Of a stretch of DNA of 27,606 bases, positions 1 to 5,377 are shown in pieces; position 1 is the first letter of the stretch, and each line of letters begins with the position of its first letter. The DNA comes from JAUSNA01 sp964568885 (GTDB lineage Bacteria; Patescibacteriota; Microgenomatia; Levybacterales; GWA1-39-11). The notes beneath the pieces were generated by a model, which was not told the origin of the DNA, ran no database searches, and was given only the letters and a program-made list of their open reading frames with translations. The stretch lies in NCBI GenBank assembly GCA_964568885.1, contig CAZMSF010000014.1, forward strand, positions 1 to 27,606, read 5' to 3'. The position numbers and the translations under genes were made by a program.

Positions 1-53
1 TTGCTCCCTCGGGATTTCGAGTCCCGCGCAATTGGCCACTATGCGAACCCTCC
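1..53 (-). tRNA. tRNA-Ser(CGA), 5' part, cut by window edge
   Basis: Read on the minus strand, the segment starts with acceptor strand GGAGGGT, continues through a D arm (GC..GTGGCCAATTGC) and a perfect 5-bp anticodon stem CGGGA/TCCCG around loop CTCGAAA. The anticodon is CGA, which reads the serine codon UCG. The long variable arm, T arm and 3' acceptor strand lie beyond position 1. It is probably co-transcribed with the upstream tRNA-Arg. Confidence 0.85.
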
Positions 54-104
54 AACTTCTGCAATGCAATGGGTCGCAGAACATTCTTGTGCAACGAGAG
101 TTTC

Positions 105-117
105 ATGCGAACCCTCC
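105..117 (-). repeat. 13-bp duplicate of the tRNA-Ser 5' end
   Basis: The 13 bases covering the tRNA-Ser 5' end (41-53, atgcgaaccctcc) recur exactly at 105-117, in the spacer between the two tRNAs, 64 bases away and in the same orientation. The homology stops inside the D arm, so this is not a second functional tRNA. It could be a remnant of tandem duplication, an attachment-site-like scar, or chance reinforced by selection. The spacer 54-158 holds no gene that I can see. Confidence 0.6.
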
Positions 118-158
118 TTGAGTTTCACAATCTATAGTTCGTACAAGCCCTGCTTGTG

Positions 159-231
159 CGCACCCGAATGGGGTCGAACCATCAACCTTCACATCCGCAA
201 TCTGATGCTCTATCCATTGAGCTACGGGTGC
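159..231 (-). tRNA. tRNA-Arg(GCG)
   Basis: The minus strand folds into a full cloverleaf of 73 bases without an encoded CCA. Acceptor strands GCACCCG/CGGGTGC pair perfectly and the discriminator is G. The D stem is GCTC/GAGC. The anticodon stem TCAGA/TGTGA has one G-G mismatch (30-40) around loop TTGCGGA. The T stem GATGG/CCATT closes loop TTCGACC. Anticodon GCG reads CGC and CGU directly, unlike the ACG (inosine) arginine tRNA of most bacteria. The anticodon-stem mismatch is the only structural blemish. Confidence 0.9.
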
Positions 232-299
232 CTATCGTCTGCAGCCGCAAGATTTCTTGCAAGTGCAAATTTCTCCTTCTCTCAATTGTCGTACTTGTG

Positions 300-308
300 A
301 TTATATCA
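300..308 (-). promoter_or_regulatory. extended -10 promoter for the tRNA-Arg/Ser unit
   Basis: The minus strand reads TGATATAAT, an extended -10 (TGn followed by a consensus TATAAT), about 70 bases upstream of tRNA-Arg. No good -35 is visible 17-18 bases further up, as is usual for extended -10 promoters. The leader would contain a small GCAAG/CTTGC hairpin. Confidence 0.5.
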
Positions 309-353
309 ATTTTGAGGTAAAAAACCTACCTTTTGTCAAATGGTAAGCCTCAC

Positions 354-869
354 TTAACGCTCAAGTGGGAAATTACGGGCAAGCCATTCTCCGCTTTTTT
401 CCATAAAGGTGGGTTTTACCACCTCGCGGAAAGGAATGTAGCCTATTAACACACGTCTGATGTGATCAACTGGGACGTCCCCAAGAGAGATACGCAACTC
501 CCCGGGGAACATGCTTTTTGCACGGACGACCAAAACATCAACTCCGTCAATCTTTTTGAAATAAAAATCATACAATTCGTCCCAAATAAAAAAATGATCC
601 TCAACTTTTATACCTTGCGTACTTATCCGATAATGGAAATTCTGAGGCGGAACAACAGCAAGAGCAATTGAGAAGAAATAAAGAGTGCCTACGACAAACA
701 TAAGAAGATATTCGGAAAATATAAAAAGAATTATTTCGATAAGAAATACGATTAAAAGTCCTGTAAAAAAGAATTCTTTTCCCTTTTTTCGAAACGGCCT
801 TCCGGGTGCAGACCATGAGATAAGTGTTTTAACGTCTGGATATGAGTGGTGCGCAGGATGATGCTCCAT
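354..869 (-). CDS. conserved small membrane protein, PH-like C-terminal half
   Basis: The product is 171 residues from the ATG at 869. A TTG 12 codons upstream is also open, but the ATG is the more conventional choice and neither has a clear ribosome binding site. Two hydrophobic segments lie at about residues 34-50 and 53-73, preceded by a basic stretch (RKKGKE) that should stay in the cytoplasm. The rest (about 80-160) alternates short hydrophobic strands with charged turns, such as DHFFIWDELYDFYFKK, and resembles the bacterial PH-domain fold seen in two-TM membrane proteins. That resemblance is a judgement from pattern, not a database match. I do not recognise a named family. It stands alone between the tRNA pair and the recombinase gene. 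No function is claimed. Confidence 0.75.
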   Translation of the reverse strand: MEHHPAHHSYPDVKTLISWSAPGRPFRKKGKEFFFTGLLIVFLIEIILFIFSEYLLMFVVGTLYFFSIALAVVPPQNFHYRISTQGIKVEDHFFIWDELYDFYFKKIDGVDVLVVRAKSMFPGELRISLGDVPVDHIRRVLIGYIPFREVVKPTFMEKSGEWLARNFPLER

Positions 870-933
870 ATCTACACTATGGCATAGAATTAAGTAAAAA
901 ATCAAGCTGAAAGCGGGAGGTTTTGACTAAAAT

Positions 934-1800
934 TTAAAGCTCAAGAAGCGCGGTGCCTTCACCGTTTTTATGCTCTTTCACGTATTGGAGGTAGCGTTCT
1001 GTTGAAGAAAGCCTTTTGTGTCCCAATACTTTAGAGAGAAACACCAAGGAAACGCCCTGTTTTAGATGGTGCGCGACAAATGTATGCCTCAAATCATTAA
1101 TTTTTACGTTCTCAATACCTGCTTTCTTAAAATATCTCTCAACGGCATCTCTAATATTTCTTACGAGAAATGGCCTACCGGTCTTCATCACAAAGACATG
1201 GGTGTCTTCGGTATTTGCACGGCTTTCCATATACCGCTTCAACGCCTCCTTTGCCCTTCTGTTGAGCGGTACCTCTCTGGATTCATGTCCCTCATAGGGT
1301 CTAATGTGAATTGAATTTTCACTCACATCCTCTACGCGAAGGTTCGCCAATTCACCAATTCGGATCCCTGTCTGAAGGAGAACTTCAATAATCGCATAAA
1401 TCCGTGAGTCGACGGATGCAGCATCTCTTAAGGCCCGGTATTCAAGCGGAGAAAGCATGCGTGGAGGATTAAGTTCATACTTTGGATGTTCAACCAGAAG
1501 AGAAGGATCATCAGTTACAAATTCATTTACTTTCAGATATCTGTAGAATGTTCTGGTCGAATTAAGCTTTCTTGAAAGAGACTTCGGCGTATACCCTTCA
1601 TCTTTAAGCTTGGTTAAAAAAGCCTGTATGTCGGTCCCGCTTACTTCATCGATGTTGCTTTTCTGTACAGCTTCAAGAAATTCAATTAATTGCTCGATAT
1701 CCTTTCCATATGCTAATATGGTCGCGGATGCCCTATTTTTTGATTTCAAAAAGTCCTGGAACTTTCCATGTGCGTCACGAAGACGTAAATCGTTAGCCAT
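934..1800 (-). CDS. tyrosine recombinase, XerC/D-like, altered catalytic residues
   Basis: 288 residues, close to the usual Xer length of about 300. Residues 8-95 form a SAM-like core-binding domain and 115-285 the catalytic domain. Conserved residues visible are Arg147 (TGIRIGEL), Arg238 (NDLRHTF), His261 (LGHKRLSSTERY) and the nucleophile Tyr270. Two normally conserved positions differ. The beta-hairpin GKGxKxR is replaced by YEGHESR, so the catalytic Lys becomes Glu170. The His of HxxR becomes Asn235. Xer proteins resolve chromosome dimers at dif, while phage-type integrases target tRNA genes. The chromosomal setting and simple size favour a Xer-type housekeeping role, but the tRNA genes nearby leave integrase open. 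The start is the ATG at 1800, without an obvious ribosome binding site. Confidence 0.88.
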   Translation of the reverse strand: MANDLRLRDAHGKFQDFLKSKNRASATILAYGKDIEQLIEFLEAVQKSNIDEVSGTDIQAFLTKLKDEGYTPKSLSRKLNSTRTFYRYLKVNEFVTDDPSLLVEHPKYELNPPRMLSPLEYRALRDAASVDSRIYAIIEVLLQTGIRIGELANLRVEDVSENSIHIRPYEGHESREVPLNRRAKEALKRYMESRANTEDTHVFVMKTGRPFLVRNIRDAVERYFKKAGIENVKINDLRHTFVAHHLKQGVSLVFLSKVLGHKRLSSTERYLQYVKEHKNGEGTALLEL

Positions 1801-1829
1801 AAATTTTTAACTAATGAGGCAAGAATTAC

Positions 1830-1858
1830 TTAAGTCTCATTTAATTTGAGCCTATAAT
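1830..1858 (+). promoter_or_regulatory. promoter for the ftsB-like gene
   Basis: A consensus TATAAT lies at 1853-1858, ten bases before the ATG at 1869, with a weak -35 (TTAAGT, 1830-1835) at 17-base spacing. The predicted transcript would start only a few bases before the start codon. Confidence 0.55.
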
Positions 1859-1868
1859 ATCAGTAATT

Positions 1869-2216
1869 ATGCGCTTTGTCAACACAAAATCCCTCATACT
1901 TATTGGAATTGCGCTCATTTTACTATGGGTAATTAAGAATATCAGTAGCTCAATACTCACTTTGAGGCAAAATAGTCATATTGTAACTACGTTAAAAACA
2001 CAGGAAAAAGAGGCGAAACGCAAGAGGCAATTGCTTCAAGAACAACTACATTTTGTAAATACCCCTGAATTCATAGAAAATGAGGCGAGAGAAAAATTAG
2101 GAATGGTTAAACCCGGAGAGCACATAGTACTTGCTCCCCCTCCAGCTTCAAATTCACAAAAGATAACTATAGACACAACTCCTACATGGAAAAAATGGTG
2201 GAATCTATTCTTTTAA
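1869..2216 (+). CDS. ftsB: FtsB/DivIC-like septum formation protein
   Basis: 115 residues, with one transmembrane helix (about 8-27), then a Lys/Glu/Gln-rich coiled coil (about 35-65) and the signature TPEFIENEAREKLGMVKPGE (65-84). This order matches FtsB/DivIC proteins, which sit in the membrane with the coiled coil outside and link FtsQ and FtsL in the divisome. The size is typical (100-130). A Trp-rich tail (WKKWW) ends the protein. The gene stands alone between the divergent recombinase gene and the hairpin array. FtsB and DivIC cannot be separated by sequence reading alone, so the symbol is approximate. Confidence 0.85.
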   Translation: MRFVNTKSLILIGIALILLWVIKNISSSILTLRQNSHIVTTLKTQEKEAKRKRQLLQEQLHFVNTPEFIENEAREKLGMVKPGEHIVLAPPPASNSQKITIDTTPTWKKWWNLFF

Positions 2217-2222
2217 ATTTTC

Positions 2223-2417
2223 TTGCGGAGGAAGAGAATCTTGCTCACTCAACACTCATTTCATTCGTGTTACGGAGTAAAGCTGAGCTTTGCTCCTGAC
2301 GCTGAGCTTATCGAATGTGTTGCGGAGTAAAGCGGAGCTTTGCTCCTTACAAAATTCAGAAATTTTGTTGCGGAGTAAACAAGTTTGCTCCGCTGCCATA
2401 TTTTCTTCGAAAATATG
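2223..2417 (-). repeat. tandem hairpin array copying the tRNA-Met 3' end
   Basis: Copies of ttgcggag (one as ttacggag) begin at 2223, 2270, 2320, 2368 and 2418, at intervals of 47, 50, 48 and 50. The last is the 3' end of the tRNA itself. On the tRNA strand four copies, tRNA included, read ACTCCGCAAC or ACTCCGTAAC; the most distal one is shortened. Three copies are the 3' arm of hairpins: 2274-2296 (10-bp stem), 2324-2346 (10-bp stem) and 2370-2393 (11-bp stem), each with one G-U type pair. The segments between copies include further palindromes: 2349-2368 (8-bp stem) and 2397-2417 (9-bp stem, directly after tRNA base 73). The array fills the whole gap between ftsB and the tRNA. No protein is encoded here. 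Confidence 0.85.
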
Positions 2418-2487
2418 TTGCGGAGTAAGGAGTTGAACCTTATCTAGGAGATTATGAGCCTCCTGTGCAGCCGTACACTACCCCGCG
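2418..2487 (-). tRNA. tRNA-Met(CAT), probable initiator
   Basis: A 70-base cloverleaf without CCA. The acceptor is CGCGGGG/CTCCGCA, with an unpaired C1-A72, the hallmark of bacterial initiators. The D arm is GTGT/GCAC. The anticodon stem GGAGG/TCTCC closes loop CTCATAA with anticodon CAT. The variable loop has four bases, and the T arm is TAAGG/CCTTA around TTCAACT. The three consecutive G-C pairs expected at 29-31/39-41 of an initiator are instead A-U, G-C and G-U, and pair 11-24 is of elongator type (U-A). It is either a divergent initiator or an elongator that lost its first pair. Initiator is preferred because C1-A72 is otherwise very rare. Confidence 0.75.
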
Positions 2488-2499
2488 GTACAGGCTAAT

Positions 2500-2528
2500 A
2501 GTATACTTCAAAATAGCTTCAAATGCAA
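2500..2528 (-). promoter_or_regulatory. promoter of tRNA-Met
   Basis: On the minus strand TTGCAT (2528-2523), a 17-base spacer and TATACT (2505-2500). Transcription would begin about six bases before tRNA base 1, a normal short 5' leader for RNase P. It is divergent to the rplY promoter. Confidence 0.65.
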
Positions 2529-2537
2529 CCGCAAGAC

Positions 2538-2566
2538 TTGTGTTTCACACTCTTTTCTTGTAGAAT
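2538..2566 (+). promoter_or_regulatory. promoter of rplY, leaderless geometry
   Basis: TTGTGT, a 17-base spacer and TAGAAT, ending eight bases before the ATG at 2575. The transcription start would fall on or next to the start codon. No Shine-Dalgarno sequence is present. Confidence 0.65.
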
Positions 2567-2574
2567 ACTAAGCT

Positions 2575-3270
2575 ATGAAGCGTGAAAAGCTTGCAGCAGA
2601 AAAAAGGACAATAGTCGGCAAAAGAGTAAAACATTTGAGGCGCGAAGGAATTCTTCCCGCAAATATGTTTGGAAAGGGTATGAAAAGCACCTCACTTCAG
2701 CTTCCTCTTAAAGATTTTCAGCATGTTTATAGTATCGTACATGAAACAGGACTGGTAGATCTTACAGTTGATGGAGAAACCCATCCCGTACTTATCCAGA
2801 ATATTCACATTCAACCAATCACCCATACACCGCTGCATGCAGACTTTTTTAAGGTAAATCTTAAGGAAAAGGTAAAAGCTACCATTCCAATTGTCCCCGT
2901 AGGCGAAGCGAAGGCAGTTGTTGATAAGATAGGTGTTCTTCTCCAACCACTTTCTGAGGTTGAGGTTGAAGCACTTCCTGCCGATTTGCCTGAACATATC
3001 GAGGTAAATATAGAGAACCTTGCCAATATCGATGACAGTATCGCTTTAGGTGACTTGAAAGCTCCGGCAGGAGTTGAACTTCTCGCAGAACCGACCGAAA
3101 TGGTGTTTCGCATCGCCGAACTTGTTTCTGAAGAGGCGGAAGAACTGGCAGCAGAGGAAGAAGCAGCAGCCGAGGCTGCTGAGAGTGAGGCCGGAGAGAC
3201 AGAGCCTTCCGAGGGAGAAGCAGCTAAAGAAGAGGCAAATCCAGAACCGACTGAAGAAAAGACTGAATAA
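2575..3270 (+). CDS. rplY: 50S ribosomal protein L25/TL5/CTC family
   Basis: 231 residues in three parts. Residues 1-95 are the L25 5S-rRNA-binding barrel, with the family opening MKREKLAAEKRTIVGKRVKH and the G(I)LPANMFGKG turn. Residues 96-185 are the TL5/CTC C-terminal barrel, with PIVPVGEA and the ADLPEHIEVNIENL segment. About 185-231 is a strongly acidic, Ala/Glu-rich tail. The two-domain length fits the CTC type (about 185-220), not the short enteric L25 (94). It binds 5S rRNA at the central protuberance of the 50S subunit. It has its own promoter and appears monocistronic, facing the convergent TPR gene with six bases between stops. Confidence 0.93.
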   Translation: MKREKLAAEKRTIVGKRVKHLRREGILPANMFGKGMKSTSLQLPLKDFQHVYSIVHETGLVDLTVDGETHPVLIQNIHIQPITHTPLHADFFKVNLKEKVKATIPIVPVGEAKAVVDKIGVLLQPLSEVEVEALPADLPEHIEVNIENLANIDDSIALGDLKAPAGVELLAEPTEMVFRIAELVSEEAEELAAEEEAAAEAAESEAGETEPSEGEAAKEEANPEPTEEKTE

Positions 3271-3276
3271 CAATCT

Positions 3277-3666
3277 TTACCTTTCACCCACCGATTTTCT
3301 TAATTCACGAGCATCTTTAAATAACGGATCTATTTGGAGGGCTTTATCAAGATATCGCGCCGCTTCCGAAATTTTTCCCACATTTAATGCACTCACCGAT
3401 GCGTTGTAGAGAATATCCGGAATATTAGGAAACTGGAGAGCCACTCCACTCCAATACCGGAACTGTTTTGCATTCCCCTCATACTCTTTCTTTGCATAAA
3501 TTAATTTCTGATCGAGAAATACCAATATTTGGAGCAGAATTCCCGCACAGATTACCAGAATAAAAAATAGAAGCGCTCGAAGTTGTATGGCAACGTGCTT
3601 ATTGGTAATATCTCCGAAAAACTCTTTCGGCAATAAAGCGGTAATTTTGCGGAAAAAACCTGACAT
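3277..3666 (-). CDS. membrane-anchored TPR-like protein
   Basis: 129 residues from the ATG at 3666. The reading frame is open to a TTG at 3702, but a promoter (TTGCGG, 17 bases, TAAAAT) overlaps that stretch and its -10 ends seven bases before 3666, so this start is preferred. One transmembrane helix lies at about residues 28-50. The C-terminal part (about 75-125) has a tetratricopeptide-like helix pair ending NVGKISEAARYLDKALQIDPLFKDAREL, with the Ala/Tyr/Leu/Ala-x-x-x-Asp-Pro spacing of TPRs. TPRs mediate protein contacts. The partner is unknown, but two small membrane-protein genes lie just upstream on the same strand. No enzymatic motif is seen. Confidence 0.75.
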   Translation of the reverse strand: MSGFFRKITALLPKEFFGDITNKHVAIQLRALLFFILVICAGILLQILVFLDQKLIYAKKEYEGNAKQFRYWSGVALQFPNIPDILYNASVSALNVGKISEAARYLDKALQIDPLFKDARELRKSVGER

Positions 3667-3673
3667 GTATTGC

Positions 3674-3702
3674 ATTTTACTGGCATTTATTGGGAGCCGC
3701 AA
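3674..3702 (-). promoter_or_regulatory. promoter of the TPR gene, decides its start
   Basis: TTGCGG (3702-3697), 17-base spacer, TAAAAT (3679-3674), then seven bases to the ATG at 3666. This geometry repeats at other genes here and argues against the longer frame starting at TTG 3702, which would lie inside the promoter. Confidence 0.6.
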
Positions 3703-3712
3703 GTATGGACAA

Positions 3713-3952
3713 TTACAAGGGGAGAAAAAGAATAACTAATGAAAGCAGGAGAAAAAAGAAAGAGAGAACAAGCTCAATTGTTATTGCAGTCTGCACGCTG
3801 CCAGGAAGATATATTTGAAGCTTTCTTTCCATTTTTTGGGTTTCTTTTGCGTAGAAAAAATGGGTAGTTATTATCACTATTCCTACAAAAACGAATACAA
3901 TCTTAACGGCTGCTACAATTGTTCGAATTGTTTCAGTTGATAGTAGTTCCAT
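3713..3952 (-). CDS. small two-TM membrane protein, unknown
   Basis: 79 residues from the ATG at 3952. There are two hydrophobic helices (about 11-33 and 54-77) joined by a short charged loop with KETQKMERKL. The gene starts 20 bases inside the end of the upstream PH-domain gene in another frame, so the two are probably translationally coupled. It lacks a signal-peptide cleavage site. The two-helix layout is shared by many small proteins (pilin-like TrbC/VirB2 proteins, holins, regulators), and nothing here picks one. I do not recognise a family. It may form a membrane complex with its overlapping neighbour. Confidence 0.65.
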   Translation of the reverse strand: MELLSTETIRTIVAAVKIVFVFVGIVIITTHFFYAKETQKMERKLQIYLPGSVQTAITIELVLSFFFLLLSLVILFLPL

Positions 3953-4601
3953 AATTTGAATCCCCTAAGAATCGATATTTATTTTGCTTTAACTCACGTA
4001 TCCACAAAAGCTTTTCCGGAGACTGCATTGTTTGTTTTGGAACTGAGGGCACCGACTGATGAATTTGTGCGGAAAGTAGATTTGCAACCGATCGGGGAGA
4101 GCGAATTCCTTTTATTACAAACTCATCTTTGTGGGTTGGCCTATCGAAGGTAATTGCAACGTTTCCAATACCGATTAGTTCCGGGATGATTCCATACATC
4201 TCAACATCAATTTCCGTACACCGTATCTGATCAAGAAGTACCGAGTTAATTGCATGAGAAAGAAGAGGACTATAGCGAACTTCGATGAGTTGTTTATTTG
4301 TCGCTATATAAAGGTGGTAACACCAATGTATGAGCTCTCTTACTGCTACGATATTCGTCAATAGTACAATTAAGAAAAACGCGCTCACAGCAAGTGATAA
4401 ACTCTTAAGAAAAAAGGCAAATACAAAACCTAAAGCAACTGCTATTATGAATCCGGTGAGTGCCTGTCTAACCAACCGAAGAACCAATGGAAGCCAATGC
4501 TCACGGCACGCAAATATCAATTCTTCATCATCGAACAATTTAAATTTAGTGATTTGTGCATCAGAGAGCCTATCATTAAGAAAAAGTTCCCTTCGTGTCA
4601 T
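3933..4601 (-). CDS. bacterial PH-domain (DUF304/bPH2-like) membrane protein
   Basis: 222 residues. After a short cytoplasmic N-terminus with an EELIFACREHWLPLV segment come two transmembrane helices (about 45-66 and 69-90). A bacterial PH-like domain follows (about 98-185): HLYIATNKQLIEVRY, then the LDQIRCTEIDVEMYGIIPELIGIGNVAI strand series typical of the bPH2 pattern, where x-D-Q-I and GIGNV are recurrent. Proteins of this layout are common in CPR and Gram-positive genomes, with unknown roles at the membrane. The start is the ATG at 4601. An extended -10 (TGCTATCCT, 4619-4611) ends nine bases upstream, so it may be leaderless. The 3' end overlaps the two-TM gene by 20 bases. Confidence 0.82.
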   Translation of the reverse strand: MTRRELFLNDRLSDAQITKFKLFDDEELIFACREHWLPLVLRLVRQALTGFIIAVALGFVFAFFLKSLSLAVSAFFLIVLLTNIVAVRELIHWCYHLYIATNKQLIEVRYSPLLSHAINSVLLDQIRCTEIDVEMYGIIPELIGIGNVAITFDRPTHKDEFVIKGIRSPRSVANLLSAQIHQSVPSVPKQTMQSPEKLLWIRELKQNKYRFLGDSNYGTTIN

Positions 4602-4667
4602 GACAAAAGAAGGATAGCATTTGCAATCTCTCTAATCCGTAATATGTCTAACATTTTTTGTGTGAGG

Positions 4668-4696
4668 TTGCTTACAGATTTCTTACCTGATATACT
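4668..4696 (+). promoter_or_regulatory. promoter of the Crp/Fnr-type regulator gene
   Basis: TTGCTT, 17-base spacer, TATACT. Here the -10 ends 18 bases before the ATG at 4715, leaving a leader of about 11 bases with a Shine-Dalgarno-like AAAGGG. This is one of the few leadered starts in the window. Confidence 0.6.
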
Positions 4697-4714
4697 TCAC
4701 AAAAGGGCAGCGCA

Positions 4715-5368
4715 ATGATCATAACTCCGGGTGAGCTTTTAAAAGAGTTCTTTATCACCTCAAAGCCCTCGTTTTATAAAAAGGGGGATGTAGTACTTCG
4801 AATAGGAGATGTTAGGGGAGGGGCATATTATCTCAAGAAAGGATATATCAAAGACTCAAGCGTATCTGCCGACGGGAGGGAATTTATTCTTTTTATTTTT
4901 CAACCGAATGATGTTTTTTCCTATAACTGGATCTACAACCAAAAACCCAACGAGCATTCTTTTCGGGCAATCACTGACTGCGTAGTTTATGAGAAAAGCC
5001 GAGAAGGACTCCTGTTATTTTTAGAACAACATTCCAACGTTTCCCTTATGATAACGCAACGAATAGTACATCGGCTTAATGGACTTATGCAGCGGATGGA
5101 AAACTTGGCATTTGATAATGCGGTAAAAAAAGTAGGCTCAATTCTTTGCATATTAGGAGACAGATTTGGAAGAAAGACCGACCGCGGTATTGTTATCCCT
5201 ATTCCTCTTACCCAACAGGATATCGCCAATTTAATAGGACTGAGTAGAGAAACAACCAGTATTGAAATAAAAAAAATTATGGAAATGGGCATTCTTTCTC
5301 GTTCTTCAGGGCTCTATGTCATAACAAAACCTAAGGAGCTTCAAAAAATTTCGTCGCTTGTAAGGTAA
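4715..5368 (+). CDS. Crp/Fnr-family transcription regulator
   Basis: 217 residues, typical for the family. The N-terminal cyclic-nucleotide-binding-like barrel (about 15-125) has the KKGDVVLRIGDVRGGAYYLKKG opening and FQPNDVFSYNW, aligned with the usual F..GD.fG..... The dimer helix follows (about 125-150, NLAFDNAVKKVGSIL). A winged helix-turn-helix (about 160-212) contains LTQQDIANLIGLSRETTSIE, the clearest family mark. The cAMP-contacting Arg/Ser pocket is not evident, so the ligand is unknown. There is no N-terminal Cys cluster as in Fnr, so an iron-sulfur sensor is unlikely. glmS begins nine bases after the stop, so the regulator may share a transcript with amino-sugar synthesis. Confidence 0.9.
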   Translation: MIITPGELLKEFFITSKPSFYKKGDVVLRIGDVRGGAYYLKKGYIKDSSVSADGREFILFIFQPNDVFSYNWIYNQKPNEHSFRAITDCVVYEKSREGLLLFLEQHSNVSLMITQRIVHRLNGLMQRMENLAFDNAVKKVGSILCILGDRFGRKTDRGIVIPIPLTQQDIANLIGLSRETTSIEIKKIMEMGILSRSSGLYVITKPKELQKISSLVR

Positions 5369-5377
5369 AATAACAAT

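Noticed and set aside
1..300. 99-residue plus-strand frame over the tRNA region
   Set aside because: It runs across two structurally clear tRNAs on the other strand.
2223..2418. CRISPR-like array: repeats about 49 bases apart with variable segments
   Set aside because: The repeat is short and degenerate, the segments between are themselves palindromic, the last copy is part of a tRNA, and no cas genes are present.
2811..3287. 158-residue Ser/Ala-rich minus-strand frame
   Set aside because: It mirrors the acidic Glu/Ala tail of L25, which is well supported on the plus strand.
5369..5377. glmS ribozyme upstream of glmS
   Set aside because: Only nine bases separate glmS from the regulator gene, so no ribozyme fits.
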